This document shows, one piece after another, positions 33,854 to 42,783 of a stretch of 64,000 bases of DNA. The notes beneath the pieces were generated by a model that was not told the origin of the DNA, searched no databases, and worked only from the letters and a program-made list of their open reading frames with translations. The translations under genes and the position numbers were made by a program. How positions within the stretch are numbered: position 1 is the first letter of the stretch; every line of letters begins with the position of its first letter. Origin of the DNA: Alphaproteobacteria bacterium (lineage in GTDB: Bacteria; Pseudomonadota; Alphaproteobacteria; UBA8366; Aestuariispiraceae); the NCBI GenBank assembly GCA_006844765.1, contig SPJV01000077.1, forward strand, positions 45,602-109,601, given 5' to 3'.

Positions 33854-35014
33854 GTGAGCAAACCGAACTCATTCTTGATCCGAATGGCGTTGTTCCTTGT
33901 CCTCGTCGCCGGCGGAACCGCGCTTCTCTATCCCGCACTTGAAGAAGCCTTCATGGCTAACCCGGTGATTAACGGTGTTATCCTGGGCGTTCTCGCAATC
34001 GGGATCGGCCACGCTTTTCGGGTCGTGACTGGACTGGGGCTGGAAATCAATTGGATTGAACGATTTCAACGCGGTCGCGATGGCGGCACCATTTCCCCCA
34101 AAGACGCACCACGATTGATGGCCTCGGCAGCAACACTTCTTTCGAAACGAAGCGAGCGAACCGGACAGTTGCAACTGAATGCAGGCGGCATGCAGACCAT
34201 CCTGGATGGCGTTGCAACGCGATTGGATGAAAGCCGGGAAACCAGTCGCTATGTGGTCGGGCTTCTGGTCTTCCTCGGCCTGCTTGGAACGTTCTGGGGA
34301 TTGTTGGAAACGGTCCGCAGCGTAAGTGATGTGATCGGCGGTCTCAATCTGGCTTCTGCCGATGTTGCGGGCGCCTTCGAAGACTTGAAAGCCGGGTTGA
34401 AGACACCGCTTTCCGGCATGGGAACGGCCTTCGCCTCCTCCCTCTTCGGTCTCGCCGGCTCTCTCATCCTCGGCTTTCTGGCTCTGCAAGCGGGACAAGC
34501 ACAGAACCGCTTTTACAATGACCTCGAAGAATGGCTCTCCAGCCTGACGCGGCTGTCTGGCGGTGCGATTGGTGGCGATGGTGATCAATCGGTACCGGCC
34601 TATATCCAAGCCTTGCTGGAGCAAACGGCGGACAGTCTGGAAAACCTGCAGCGCACAATGGCGCGATCGGAGGAAAACAGGCTTTCCTACCAATCGGAAA
34701 TCGCCGGTCTTAATCAGAAACTGGGCGCCCTGACCGACACGATGCGGACCGAACAGCAGTTGATGCTGCGGATCGCCGAGGGCCAAAGCGACTTCAATAC
34801 TTCAATGCAGCGAACGCTTGAACGAAGCACCAATGGCGGTGGTGGTGACGACCAATCAAGGCAGCATCTGCGCAACCTTGATGCCCATATGACCCGATTG
34901 ATTGAGGAACTGGGCCGGGGCCGCGCTGAAACCGTCCAGGAAATCCGCGGCGAAATTCGTTTGCTGGCCCGGACCATCGCCGCTAATTCCGCCAATCCCG
35001 GCAGTCAACAATAG
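33854..35014 (+). CDS. MotA/TolQ/ExbB-type proton channel protein
   Basis: A 386-residue inner-membrane protein with four predicted membrane segments (about 8-27, 36-57, 134-155 and 190-214) and cytoplasmic loop. The third-fourth segment pair carries the family core LGLLGTFWGLLETVRSVSDVIGGL and SGMGTAFASSLFGLAGSL, as in MotA/TolQ/ExbB channels. The last 150 residues form a cytoplasmic helical region, longer than in TolQ. Start is GTG 33854. It is 24 nt upstream of a MotB-like OmpA protein, so the pair is expected to form an ion-driven stator complex. It lacks flagellar genes nearby; it is not the flagellar MotA. Confidence 0.8.
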   Translation: MSKPNSFLIRMALFLVLVAGGTALLYPALEEAFMANPVINGVILGVLAIGIGHAFRVVTGLGLEINWIERFQRGRDGGTISPKDAPRLMASAATLLSKRSERTGQLQLNAGGMQTILDGVATRLDESRETSRYVVGLLVFLGLLGTFWGLLETVRSVSDVIGGLNLASADVAGAFEDLKAGLKTPLSGMGTAFASSLFGLAGSLILGFLALQAGQAQNRFYNDLEEWLSSLTRLSGGAIGGDGDQSVPAYIQALLEQTADSLENLQRTMARSEENRLSYQSEIAGLNQKLGALTDTMRTEQQLMLRIAEGQSDFNTSMQRTLERSTNGGGGDDQSRQHLRNLDAHMTRLIEELGRGRAETVQEIRGEIRLLARTIAANSANPGSQQ

Positions 35015-35037
35015 CACCGCCGCGGGAGCGATAGATC

Positions 35038-36333
35038 ATGGCCCTGTCGCGCAGACAGCGATCCAACCAGGATATCTGGCCCGGCTTTGTCGACGCCTTG
35101 GCGACGCTGTTGATGGTGATCATCTTCCTGTTGTTGATCTTTGTCGTCTCGCAACTCTATCTCAACGAAGCCATCGTTGGCCGGGACCGCGCGCTGGACA
35201 AGCTGAACAGCAAGGTCGCCGAACTGGCGGATATGCTGGCGCTTGAGCGGGAATCCAATGCGGACTTGCGGAACGAAGTGGATGATCTCTCCTCCAATCT
35301 TCGCAGTTCTCTTTCGCAACGGCAGTCTCTGGAAGAACAGCTGCAACAGCTGCGCGTGCGCTATGCCGACCTGCAATCGGACCATAAGACCCTGCGCGCC
35401 GAGCATGACGCCCTGGTGTCGGAAAAAGACAAAGCCGATTCCGAATTGGAAGACGCCTATAAGACCATTGAAGCGGATGCGGCAAAGATCGAGCTTCAAC
35501 TGGCGACGTTAGCCAATTTAGAAGACAGGATCGAAGCACTTGAAGCGCTGCGGGAAGAGCTGACATCGAAGCTTACTGATGCCGATCTGCGGCTGGACCT
35601 CGCCGCGACGGATTTGCTAAAACGCGAAGAAGAGCTGGCGGCGAAAGACGAAGCGCTGATCATCAAGCGGACGGAAGCGCAATTCAACCAAGAGCAACTG
35701 ATCGAAGCCCGGGCAGAGATCGCCTTGATGAACAAGCAATTGCGTGAACTGTCCGACCAAATCTCACAATTGAATGAGCTGCTGGAAACCTATGAGGAGC
35801 GCGACGAGGAATCCCAGGCCCAGATTGCGGATCTGGGGAAGCGGTTGAACCTGGCACTCGCGAATAAGGTACAGGAACTCGCCCGCTACCGCTCTGAGTT
35901 CTTTGGGCGGTTGCGGGAAATATTGGGATCGCGCGATGACATCACGATCGTCGGGGATCGCTTCGTCTTTCAGTCCGAAGTGCTGTTCGCGCAGGGTCAG
36001 GCAGAGCTTGGCAGTGAGGGGAAGATCCAACTTGCGCGCCTCGCCCTCACGCTCCTACAGATCGCGGCGACCATTCCGCCGACACTCGATTGGGTCTTGC
36101 AGGTCAATGGCCACACGGACCCCGTCCCGATTGCGACATCGCGCTTCCCATCCAACTGGGAGCTGTCAGCCGCACGCGCGATTTCGGTCGTGAAGTATCT
36201 GGAGAGCCAAGGGATACCGGCTGAGAACATGTCAGCGGCGGGCTTTGCCGAACATCACCCGCTGGTCGAAGGCAGCACCCCCGATGCCTATGCGAAAAAC
36301 CGCCGTATCGAGTTAAAACTGACCCAACGCTAA
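35038..36333 (+). CDS. MotB-like OmpA-domain protein with long coiled coil
   Basis: The 431-residue product has a short cytoplasmic N terminus, a single membrane helix (about 20-40, VDALATLLMVIIFLLLIFVV) preceded by Asp19 in GFVDAL, the position of the proton-binding aspartate in MotB/ExbD-type partners, then about 210 residues of heptad-rich coiled coil (42-255), and a C-terminal OmpA-like domain (FVFQSEVLFAQGQAELG; VNGHTDPVPI; NWELSAARAISVVKYLES; AGFAEHHPLVEG) that binds peptidoglycan. Together with the upstream channel it would couple ion flow to mechanical work across the periplasm. The architecture is close to that of ZorA/ZorB and other stator-type pairs. Confidence 0.82.
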   Translation: MALSRRQRSNQDIWPGFVDALATLLMVIIFLLLIFVVSQLYLNEAIVGRDRALDKLNSKVAELADMLALERESNADLRNEVDDLSSNLRSSLSQRQSLEEQLQQLRVRYADLQSDHKTLRAEHDALVSEKDKADSELEDAYKTIEADAAKIELQLATLANLEDRIEALEALREELTSKLTDADLRLDLAATDLLKREEELAAKDEALIIKRTEAQFNQEQLIEARAEIALMNKQLRELSDQISQLNELLETYEERDEESQAQIADLGKRLNLALANKVQELARYRSEFFGRLREILGSRDDITIVGDRFVFQSEVLFAQGQAELGSEGKIQLARLALTLLQIAATIPPTLDWVLQVNGHTDPVPIATSRFPSNWELSAARAISVVKYLESQGIPAENMSAAGFAEHHPLVEGSTPDAYAKNRRIELKLTQR

Positions 36334-36349
36334 GCCTTATCAGGCTTTT
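36332..36349. terminator. Weak bidirectional hairpin between convergent genes
   Basis: AAGCCT-TATC-AGGCTT, 6-bp stem, followed by TT on the plus strand. It overlaps the ends of both convergent genes (MotB-like stop at 36333; oxidoreductase stop at 36340). The short T-run makes it a weak terminator. Confidence 0.4.
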
Positions 36350-37449
36350 GTAAGCAGCATGGACGAGACTTGCTCTGCAATGGCCAGACAGGCGGTGAGC
36401 CCCGGGCTTTCGATCCCGAACAAGGCAACATGGCCAGCGATTCCGGTTTCTTCCGGCCCCAGGATCGCAAAATCCTGCGCCGGAGCACCCGGGCCTGCCA
36501 ATTTCGGACGCACGCCGGCATAGCCGGGAACAAGGCTGTCATCCTCGAGCTCTGGATAGTACCGCCGGACAGCATCATAGAACTGCGCGGCGCCCTCCGC
36601 CTCGACAGTATAGTCGATATGATCCAGCCAGACCGTATCCGGCCCGAACCGCACAGATCCTGCCATATCAAGTGTCACATGCACCCCCAACCCATGTTGT
36701 TGCGGCATCGGATATATCAGTCGGGAGAAGGGCCGCGCACCGGACAGCATATAGTATCTGCCCTTACAGTAATGCGGCTGCGGGATCAGGCTTTCACCGA
36801 ACCCCGCCGTTTCACGGGCAAGCGGCGGCGCCCAATGGCCGGCAGCATTCACGATCAGATCTGCACCCAATTGCATGGGGGCAGCCCCACCAGTTTCAAC
36901 GACAAAGCCCTGCCCGTTACGCGCTATTCGTTCCACCGGCGATTCCAGCGCCAGGAAGCCGCCCGCATTCTCCAAATCCCCAAGCAGGGATAACATCAAT
37001 CCGTGGCTATCCACGATTCCGGTCGTGGGTGACAGCAGGGCTGCCTTACAGGACACCGACGGTTCCAACGCACGCACCGCAGCCGCGTCCAAATGGGTAA
37101 GGTCACCGACACCATTCGCAGCAGCCCGGTCGCGAATGGCAGCAAGGCCATCAACCTCCGCCTCATCCGTCGCAACGATCAGTTTTCCGCAGCGCCGATG
37201 CGGCACGCCCCTATCGGCACAATAGCGATAAAGCATCTCCTTACCGGAAACACAGAGCGTCGCCTTCAGGCTGTCTTTCGGGTAGTAGATTCCAGCGTGG
37301 ATGACCTCGCTATTTCGCGCGCTGGTCTCGGTACCGAAGGCATCGGCAGCCTCCAATACCGCGACATCCTTCCCGGCTAACGCTAGGGCGCGTCCGATGG
37401 CAAGGCCGACAACCCCTGCCCCGATGACGACGGCATCAATACGATCCAC
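36340..37449 (-). CDS. FAD-dependent oxidoreductase, LhgO (L-2-hydroxyglutarate dehydrogenase) type
   Basis: A DAO-family flavoenzyme (about 369 aa from GTG 37449). It has the dinucleotide-binding motif AVVIGAGVVGLAIGRALA near the start, then SARNSEVIHAGIYYP (typical of LhgO/YgaF enzymes) and a C-terminal FGIESPGLTACLAI region. These oxidise 2-hydroxyglutarate-like acids, passing electrons to the quinone pool. The frame extends to 37512, but the GTG follows GGAGGAG and starts at the normal position before the Rossmann motif. It is divergent from the PLP lyase gene. Substrate is by family; not proven. Confidence 0.85.
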   Translation of the reverse strand: MDRIDAVVIGAGVVGLAIGRALALAGKDVAVLEAADAFGTETSARNSEVIHAGIYYPKDSLKATLCVSGKEMLYRYCADRGVPHRRCGKLIVATDEAEVDGLAAIRDRAAANGVGDLTHLDAAAVRALEPSVSCKAALLSPTTGIVDSHGLMLSLLGDLENAGGFLALESPVERIARNGQGFVVETGGAAPMQLGADLIVNAAGHWAPPLARETAGFGESLIPQPHYCKGRYYMLSGARPFSRLIYPMPQQHGLGVHVTLDMAGSVRFGPDTVWLDHIDYTVEAEGAAQFYDAVRRYYPELEDDSLVPGYAGVRPKLAGPGAPAQDFAILGPEETGIAGHVALFGIESPGLTACLAIAEQVSSMLLTKA

Positions 37450-37575
37450 CCCAGTCTCCTCCGCAATAGGCCGTTGTAAATCAACGGGCTTGCATGTCCT
37501 TTCGCTTCGCATACCCTGCCGATCTTACTTCAGCAAGGCAGACTGTTTTCAGTAGTATGGGAGGGTTTGAAAACA

Positions 37576-38772
37576 ATGGATACCAAGTATGGCAAGGCCC
37601 TGCATGACGATACAGTCGCTATCCATACCGGCCGCCGCCCACATGCGCATTACGGTGTCGTAAACCCACCGGTCTATCATGCCTCCACCATCCTACATGA
37701 GACGGTGGATAGCTGGGAAAACCGCAGCCCCCGAAGATATACCGAGGATGAGCGCGGCGCAATGTATGGTCGGGTTGGCACGCCGACGCTCTTTCCCTTG
37801 GAAGAAGCCATCACGGCACTGGAAGGCGGGGCAGACACGGTCCTCACCCCATCCGGGCTGGGCGCCAATACGCTGGGCATCCTCTCATTTGTGGAAAAAG
37901 GCGGTCATATTCTCGTCCCCGACAGCGTCTATTTCCCCGTTCGGAAGTTTTGCGATGGCGTCCTGGCGCGGATCGGAATTGAGACTGAATACTATGATCC
38001 GCATATCGGCGCCGGGATTGACGCCCTCATCCGCGCGAACACCAACCTGATCTGGTTGGAAAGTCCAGGCTCGCTGACCTTCGAAATTCAGGACCTTCCG
38101 GCAATCACCGCAGTCGCAAAGGCACGCGGCGTCCCAACCGCAATCGATAATACTTGGGGCGCTGGATATTATCTGAAGCCACTGTTGCTGGGTGTCGATG
38201 TCTCTACACAGGCAGCAACCAAGTACATCGTCGGTCATTCCGATGCCATGGCGGGCACGGTCACTGCGAATGCCACCCATGCCGAACGCGTGCGCAGCAC
38301 CTGGATGGGGCTGGGCAATACCTTGGGTCCGGATGACGCCTATCTGGCACAGCGCGGCCTGCGAACACTGGGCACCCGCATGCCCCGTCACTACGAAAAT
38401 GGTGTCCGCATCGCCCGATGGCTGGAAGCCAGGCCTGAAGTGGCCCGCGTCATTCACCCGGCTCTGGAAAGCCATCCGGGTCATGCGATCTGGAAACGCG
38501 ATTTCACCGGAGCATGCGGCCTGTTCGGCTTTATTCTAAAGCCAAGCGAGCGAGCGCAAATCGTTTCGATGATGGAAGGCCTACAGCTCTTCGGCATGGG
38601 CGCAAGTTGGGGCGGCTATGAAAGCCTGATGACCACGTCGAATGTCACAAAGGCGCGCAGTGTCAGTCCCTGGCAGGAGCCGGGGCAACTGATGCGGATC
38701 CATATCGGGCTGGAAAATGCCGATGATCTGATTGCCGATTTGGAGGCCGGGTTTGAGAGATTGGCCGGCTAG
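37576..38772 (+). CDS. metC: Cystathionine beta-lyase
   Basis: A Cys/Met-metabolism PLP enzyme (398 aa). Motifs: AIHTGRRPHAHYGVVNPPVYHAST (YG/N-terminal pocket), the region YGRVGTPTLFPLEEAI, LTPSGLGANTLGIL and the PLP lysine in TQAATKYIVGHSDAMAGTV. This form, with HYGVVNPPVYHAST and GHSDAM, matches alphaproteobacterial MetC, which cleaves cystathionine to homocysteine. A TTG at 37567 is an alternative to the ATG at 37576; GGGAGGG is 10 nt before the ATG. It overlaps modA by 20 nt, which is an unusual arrangement and suggests co-transcription. Confidence 0.9.
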   Translation: MDTKYGKALHDDTVAIHTGRRPHAHYGVVNPPVYHASTILHETVDSWENRSPRRYTEDERGAMYGRVGTPTLFPLEEAITALEGGADTVLTPSGLGANTLGILSFVEKGGHILVPDSVYFPVRKFCDGVLARIGIETEYYDPHIGAGIDALIRANTNLIWLESPGSLTFEIQDLPAITAVAKARGVPTAIDNTWGAGYYLKPLLLGVDVSTQAATKYIVGHSDAMAGTVTANATHAERVRSTWMGLGNTLGPDDAYLAQRGLRTLGTRMPRHYENGVRIARWLEARPEVARVIHPALESHPGHAIWKRDFTGACGLFGFILKPSERAQIVSMMEGLQLFGMGASWGGYESLMTTSNVTKARSVSPWQEPGQLMRIHIGLENADDLIADLEAGFERLAG

Positions 38773-39520
38773 TCTGGCCGCCTTGGCTCTGGCGGCGCTC
38801 ACACTCTCCTCAACCGCCGTAAGGGCGGAGGTGCTGACCGTTTATGCCGCCGCCAGCCTCGCAAAGGTTCTGGAAACGGTGCATCAGCAGCTTGCAGAGG
38901 AACATGGGTTGGAAATTCAGACCGTCCTCGCCAGTTCCGGGGCGCTCGCCCGCCAAGTTGAAAGAGGCGCGCCGGCAGATGTCTTCATCAGCGCCAATGA
39001 AGCCTGGATCGCGCATCTAGGTCATAAGGGGCGTCTCTCACCCGAAGCTGCGGTTGCGATAGCGGGAAACCGTCTTGTCGTTGTCACCGCTGAGGATAAC
39101 GAAATTGCTTCGGCTCCCATTCCTTTAACCCAAACTTTTGATGCGCCCGGACGGATCGCAATCGGCGACCCGGCCCATGTTCCCGCCGGGATCTATGCAA
39201 AACAGGCACTGGAGGCCTCCGGCCTTTGGGAAGACCTCTATCCGCGTCTAGCGCCCGCTGCCAATGTTCGGGCCGCCCTGGCGCTTGTTGAACGCCGCGC
39301 CACGCCGCGCGGGATCGTCTATGCCAGCGATGCCAAAAACAGCAATGCCGTAACAGTCATCGCTGAGATCCCCGTATCACTGCATGAGCCGATCCACTAT
39401 ATCGCAAGCCCTCTGCCGCCGGTAAGCGAGACTGCGATGTTTTACTTGGACGCCTTGCAGGGACCAAAGGCGCAAACATCGTTCCGCAATGCCGGTTTTA
39501 CGCCCACAGAGTCCAGGTAA
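38753..39520 (+). CDS. modA: Molybdate-binding protein ModA
   Basis: Periplasmic binding protein for molybdate (or tungstate). The product (255 aa from TTG 38753) has a signal peptide (MRDWPASLAALALAALTLSSTAVRA) followed by EVLTVYAAASLAKVLE, the conserved ModA opening with the Ser and Ala that bind the anion, and VLASSGALARQVERGAPADVFISA. The TTG follows GGAGG and gives a normal signal peptide; it overlaps the metC end by 20 nt. First gene of modABC. Confidence 0.92.
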   Translation: MRDWPASLAALALAALTLSSTAVRAEVLTVYAAASLAKVLETVHQQLAEEHGLEIQTVLASSGALARQVERGAPADVFISANEAWIAHLGHKGRLSPEAAVAIAGNRLVVVTAEDNEIASAPIPLTQTFDAPGRIAIGDPAHVPAGIYAKQALEASGLWEDLYPRLAPAANVRAALALVERRATPRGIVYASDAKNSNAVTVIAEIPVSLHEPIHYIASPLPPVSETAMFYLDALQGPKAQTSFRNAGFTPTESR

Positions 39521-39523
39521 CCG

Positions 39524-40216
39524 ATGGATTTGGGTCTGACAGCACTGGAAGCAGAAGCGGCCTGGTTGAGCATCAAGGTATCATTCGCCGCCATCATCAT
39601 CGGTTTGCCGCTAGCACTGGGCGCCGCCTGGATGCTGACTAGGCTGAGCTTCCCCGGCAAATGGCTGTTCAATGCCCTGGTTCACGCACCGCTGGTCGTT
39701 CCGCCGGTCGTCATTGGCTATATCCTGCTGGTCGTCCTAAGCCCCGGCGCGCCGCTCGGTCAGTTTTTATCTGAAGTTCTGGGACTGGAGATCGCCTTCT
39801 CTTGGAAAGGCGCTGCCCTTGCCTCCGGCGTGATGGCTTTTCCACTGATGGTCCGTGCCATCCGAATTTCCCTGGAAGCGATTGACCGTGGCTTGGAAGA
39901 CGCCGCCCGAACCCTGGGCGCCGGCCCGGTCGATGTCTTCACAAGTGTGACCCTGCCTATGATCACCCCCGGTTTGCTTGCCGCTGCGATCCTGGGCTTC
40001 GCACGGGCGTTGGGCGAATTCGGGGCCACAATCACCTTTGTCGCGAGCATACCCGGCGAAACCCGAACCTTGCCTTTGGCGCTCTACGAACTGGCGCAAA
40101 CTCCCGGTGGCGAGGCAGGCGCCCTCCGGGTCGCCTTGATCTCTCTTGCCATCGCCATCGCTGCTCTTGCCGCATCCGAGTTCTTGGCCCGTAGATTTCG
40201 CGGAGGCGCCCGATGA
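39524..40216 (+). CDS. modB: Molybdate ABC transporter permease ModB
   Basis: Inner-membrane permease of 230 residues with about five membrane segments. It has the VVPPVVIGYILLVVLSPGAPLGQ and EDAARTLGAGPVDVFTSVTLPMITPGLLAA (EAA-loop with G) signatures of ModB and begins 3 nt after modA. Ends overlapping modC by four bases. Confidence 0.93.
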   Translation: MDLGLTALEAEAAWLSIKVSFAAIIIGLPLALGAAWMLTRLSFPGKWLFNALVHAPLVVPPVVIGYILLVVLSPGAPLGQFLSEVLGLEIAFSWKGAALASGVMAFPLMVRAIRISLEAIDRGLEDAARTLGAGPVDVFTSVTLPMITPGLLAAAILGFARALGEFGATITFVASIPGETRTLPLALYELAQTPGGEAGALRVALISLAIAIAALAASEFLARRFRGGAR

Positions 40217-41331
40217 TCCGGATTGCGATCAAGCGGCAATTAGGCGACTTCACGCTGGAGGCTGATTTCCAGGATGAGGTTGGTGGTCTTATTGCCCTGT
40301 TCGGTCGATCTGGAAGTGGAAAAACAAGTGTTATCAATGCAATATCAGGCCTTCTGACCCCAGATTCCGGCGATATTGAGATTGATGGAACAAAGCTCTT
40401 TTCCAGTACAGACAACACAAATCTGCCGCCGGAAAAACGACGGGTCGGCACGGTTTTCCAAGATGGGCGCTTGTTCCCCCATTTGGATGTTCGCCGGAAC
40501 CTGCTCTATGGCGCGAAGCGGAATGGGAACGGGCCTTTCTCTCTCGACGCCGCCGTCTCTTTGTTGGAACTTGAGCCGCTGCTAAGCCGCCATCCAATTT
40601 CCCTGTCAGGGGGTGAGAAGCAGCGTGTCGCCATAGGCCGAGCCCTGATGGCCAATCCCCGCATCCTGCTGATGGATGAGCCGCTTTCGGCACTCGACGG
40701 CGCCCGCAAGGCGGATATCCTGCCAGCCATCGAGAAATTGCGTGATGAGGCTGGGATTCCCATCATCTATGTCAGCCACGCAATGGAGGAAGTCGCACGT
40801 CTTGCCGATACCATGGTGATCCTGGATGCCGGGCGTGTCGCTGCGGTCGGGAGTGTCGAGGACCTGACCAGTCGGCTGGACCTTCGCCCCCTCACCGGTC
40901 GCTATGAAGCGGGTTCCGTCCTTGCGGTTGAAGTCGCAGATGTCGACCGGACCATGGGGCTCGCCAGCCTTGCCTTCACAGGCGGGCGGCTGACTGTTGC
41001 AGCATCAGGATTGGAGCCCGGCATGAGCCTCAAGATCCGGCTGCGCGCCCGGGATGTCGCCATAGCCCGCGCACCGGTCGAGGGGATCAGCATCCAGAAT
41101 CAGCTTCCCGGCACAATCCTGGAGATTGCCGCCGTGCGCGATGGCGGTGCTCAGCTTGAAGGGCCGTTGGTCGATGTGCTGATTGATGTCGGCGCGCCGC
41201 TATGGGCTCGAATCACGCGAAAGTCGAGAGAGGCACTGGAGTTGATGCCGGGCATGCCCGTGACTGCCTTGGTTAAGACTGTTGCCATTGACCGGGCCAG
41301 CGTTGGTTCCTTTAACCGCAGTGGCAAGTAA
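40213..41331 (+). CDS. modC: Molybdate ABC transporter ATPase ModC
   Basis: ATP-binding subunit of 372 residues. Walker A GRSGSGKTS (about 31-39), signature LSGGEKQRVAIGRALM, Walker B ILLMDEPLSALD, and a C-terminal MOP domain (LPGTILEIAAVRDGGAQLEGPLVDVLI-like region, about 296-330) that senses molybdate. The stop is followed by an array of degenerate 15-bp units each beginning with a stop codon. modABC is likely one transcript with metC. Confidence 0.93.
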   Translation: MIRIAIKRQLGDFTLEADFQDEVGGLIALFGRSGSGKTSVINAISGLLTPDSGDIEIDGTKLFSSTDNTNLPPEKRRVGTVFQDGRLFPHLDVRRNLLYGAKRNGNGPFSLDAAVSLLELEPLLSRHPISLSGGEKQRVAIGRALMANPRILLMDEPLSALDGARKADILPAIEKLRDEAGIPIIYVSHAMEEVARLADTMVILDAGRVAAVGSVEDLTSRLDLRPLTGRYEAGSVLAVEVADVDRTMGLASLAFTGGRLTVAASGLEPGMSLKIRLRARDVAIARAPVEGISIQNQLPGTILEIAAVRDGGAQLEGPLVDVLIDVGAPLWARITRKSREALELMPGMPVTALVKTVAIDRASVGSFNRSGK

Positions 41332-41391
41332 CCGACTTCTGTTTAGCCGACTTTTGATTAATTGACGTCTGATTAATCTGCTTCTGATTGA
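41329..41391. repeat. Four degenerate 15-bp units after modC, each opening with a stop codon
   Basis: Units at 41329 (TAACCGACTTCTGTT), 41344 (TAGCCGACTTTTGAT), 41359 (TAATTGACGTCTGAT) and 41374 (TAATCTGCTTCTGAT), then TGATCAG. The first TAA is the modC stop; because the period is 15, all five stop codons (TAA, TAG, TAA, TAA, TGA) stay in the modC frame. Copies differ by several bases, so the array is older than the others here. Confidence 0.85.
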
Positions 41392-41451
41392 TCAGTCCTA
41401 TGGTAAATTGCGACCGAGCACCTACATTGGTGCCAGAGAGGAACACCCCCA

Positions 41452-42723
41452 ATGAACTCAGCAATTTCCCCCGTCACTTTACCGGTGCAGGTGCCAATGG
41501 CTGCAGCCGATCAGGCAAAGCTCTTGGTTGGCGACACAGACGGCTGGGCACTGGCCCCTGTCGTCGCCTGGCTGTTTTCAGAAGGCGTCAATTGCGATGA
41601 CCCGGAAGGACTCGTCATCGGGATGGCGGGAAAATTGGAAGAAGTCGGCGCCCCGATATCCCGATTCAGGCTCGCCTATTGGACGATCCACCCCCAAGTC
41701 GCCGCCCATTCCTATGTTTGGCACAGGGGCAATCCGCGCATCGCCAGCTTTGCCGTCCCGCATGGTATCTTCAACTCTCCTTCCTATATCGGTAGCCCGG
41801 CGGAAGATATTCGGACATCCAAACAGCCGAAACGCTATCGCCTTTCAGAGGGGCTTGACCCTGAAAAGGATCATCAGGTTCTTTTTGAGCTTCGGGATGA
41901 AGGGGCAACCGATTACCTGGCCCTGCCGATGGTTACCTTTGGCGGCAATGTTGATTCCCTATTCATCGCCACAGACCGGGAAAGCGGCTTTGATGACGCG
42001 GATATCGCTAAGCTAACCGCGCTTTCCCGTTTCTTGATGCCGGTGATCGAGACGCATTCCCAGCATCGCCTGTCTGTTACCCTGTTGGACACCTATGTCG
42101 GAGAGAGAACCGGACGGCGGGTTCTGGGCGGTCAAATCAAGCGCGGTGATGGGGAACTAATTGAGGCCGCCCTGTGGTTCAGTGACTTACGGGACTTCAC
42201 ACCGCTTACAGAGACACTGCCGCCTGACGAACTGCTCGGCATGTTGAACGCCTATTTCGAATTCGTTTACAACGCTGTCACCTCTCACGGCGGGGAAGTC
42301 TTACGGTTTATCGGTGATGCCATGCTGGTTGTTTTCCCGACTGAGAAATGCGGCGACGCGACCGGGGCCTGCAAGAACGCCCTGAATGCTGCAGAGGATG
42401 CCTTCAGCAGCCTCGCTGTCCTGAATAACCGCCGAAGGCGCGCGAAACAGCCGGAGATCCGCTTTGGTGTCGGACTTCACGTCGGCACCGTGATCTATGG
42501 CAATGTCGGCGCGCCCAACCGGCTCGACTTCACCGTCATGGGCCCCGCCGTGAACCGAACCGCGCGGCTGGAAGGGCTAACCAAGGTCTGTGGAACGCCG
42601 CTTTTGATGTCCAGAGACTTTGTGGATCGCGCCGGGTGTAAGCATGAGAGCCAAGGCATGCACCAGATGAAGGGTGTGGTTGATGCCCAGGAAGTGTTCT
42701 CCTGTCCTGAACTGAACGCTTGA
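41452..42723 (+). CDS. Adenylate/guanylate cyclase, soluble class III
   Basis: A 423-residue soluble protein. The N-terminal 200 residues resemble a GAF-like or unknown sensory domain (SRFRLAYWTIHPQVAAHSYVW near 68-88, YLALPMVTFGG); the C-terminal half is a class III cyclase with LWFSDLRDFTPLTE (metal Asp), GGEVLRFIGDAMLVVFP (second metal Asp; the usual base-contact Lys is Arg) and DFTVMGPAVNRTARLEG (Pro where the adenine-contact Asp/Thr often sits). These changes are seen in a known subgroup and may still give cAMP, but nucleotide choice is uncertain. It lies after modC with its own spacer. Confidence 0.87.
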   Translation: MNSAISPVTLPVQVPMAAADQAKLLVGDTDGWALAPVVAWLFSEGVNCDDPEGLVIGMAGKLEEVGAPISRFRLAYWTIHPQVAAHSYVWHRGNPRIASFAVPHGIFNSPSYIGSPAEDIRTSKQPKRYRLSEGLDPEKDHQVLFELRDEGATDYLALPMVTFGGNVDSLFIATDRESGFDDADIAKLTALSRFLMPVIETHSQHRLSVTLLDTYVGERTGRRVLGGQIKRGDGELIEAALWFSDLRDFTPLTETLPPDELLGMLNAYFEFVYNAVTSHGGEVLRFIGDAMLVVFPTEKCGDATGACKNALNAAEDAFSSLAVLNNRRRRAKQPEIRFGVGLHVGTVIYGNVGAPNRLDFTVMGPAVNRTARLEGLTKVCGTPLLMSRDFVDRAGCKHESQGMHQMKGVVDAQEVFSCPELNA

Positions 42724-42783
42724 CCCGCTGCCTGCGTCCGATCAGGCTTCTGCCGGTCATTTGGTCTGAGGAGCATGCCGGCT

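Noticed and set aside
33854..36333. Zorya-type anti-phage system
   Set aside because: The channel and coiled-coil OmpA proteins resemble ZorA/ZorB in layout, but there is no nearby ZorC, ZorD or ZorE and the flanking genes are housekeeping.
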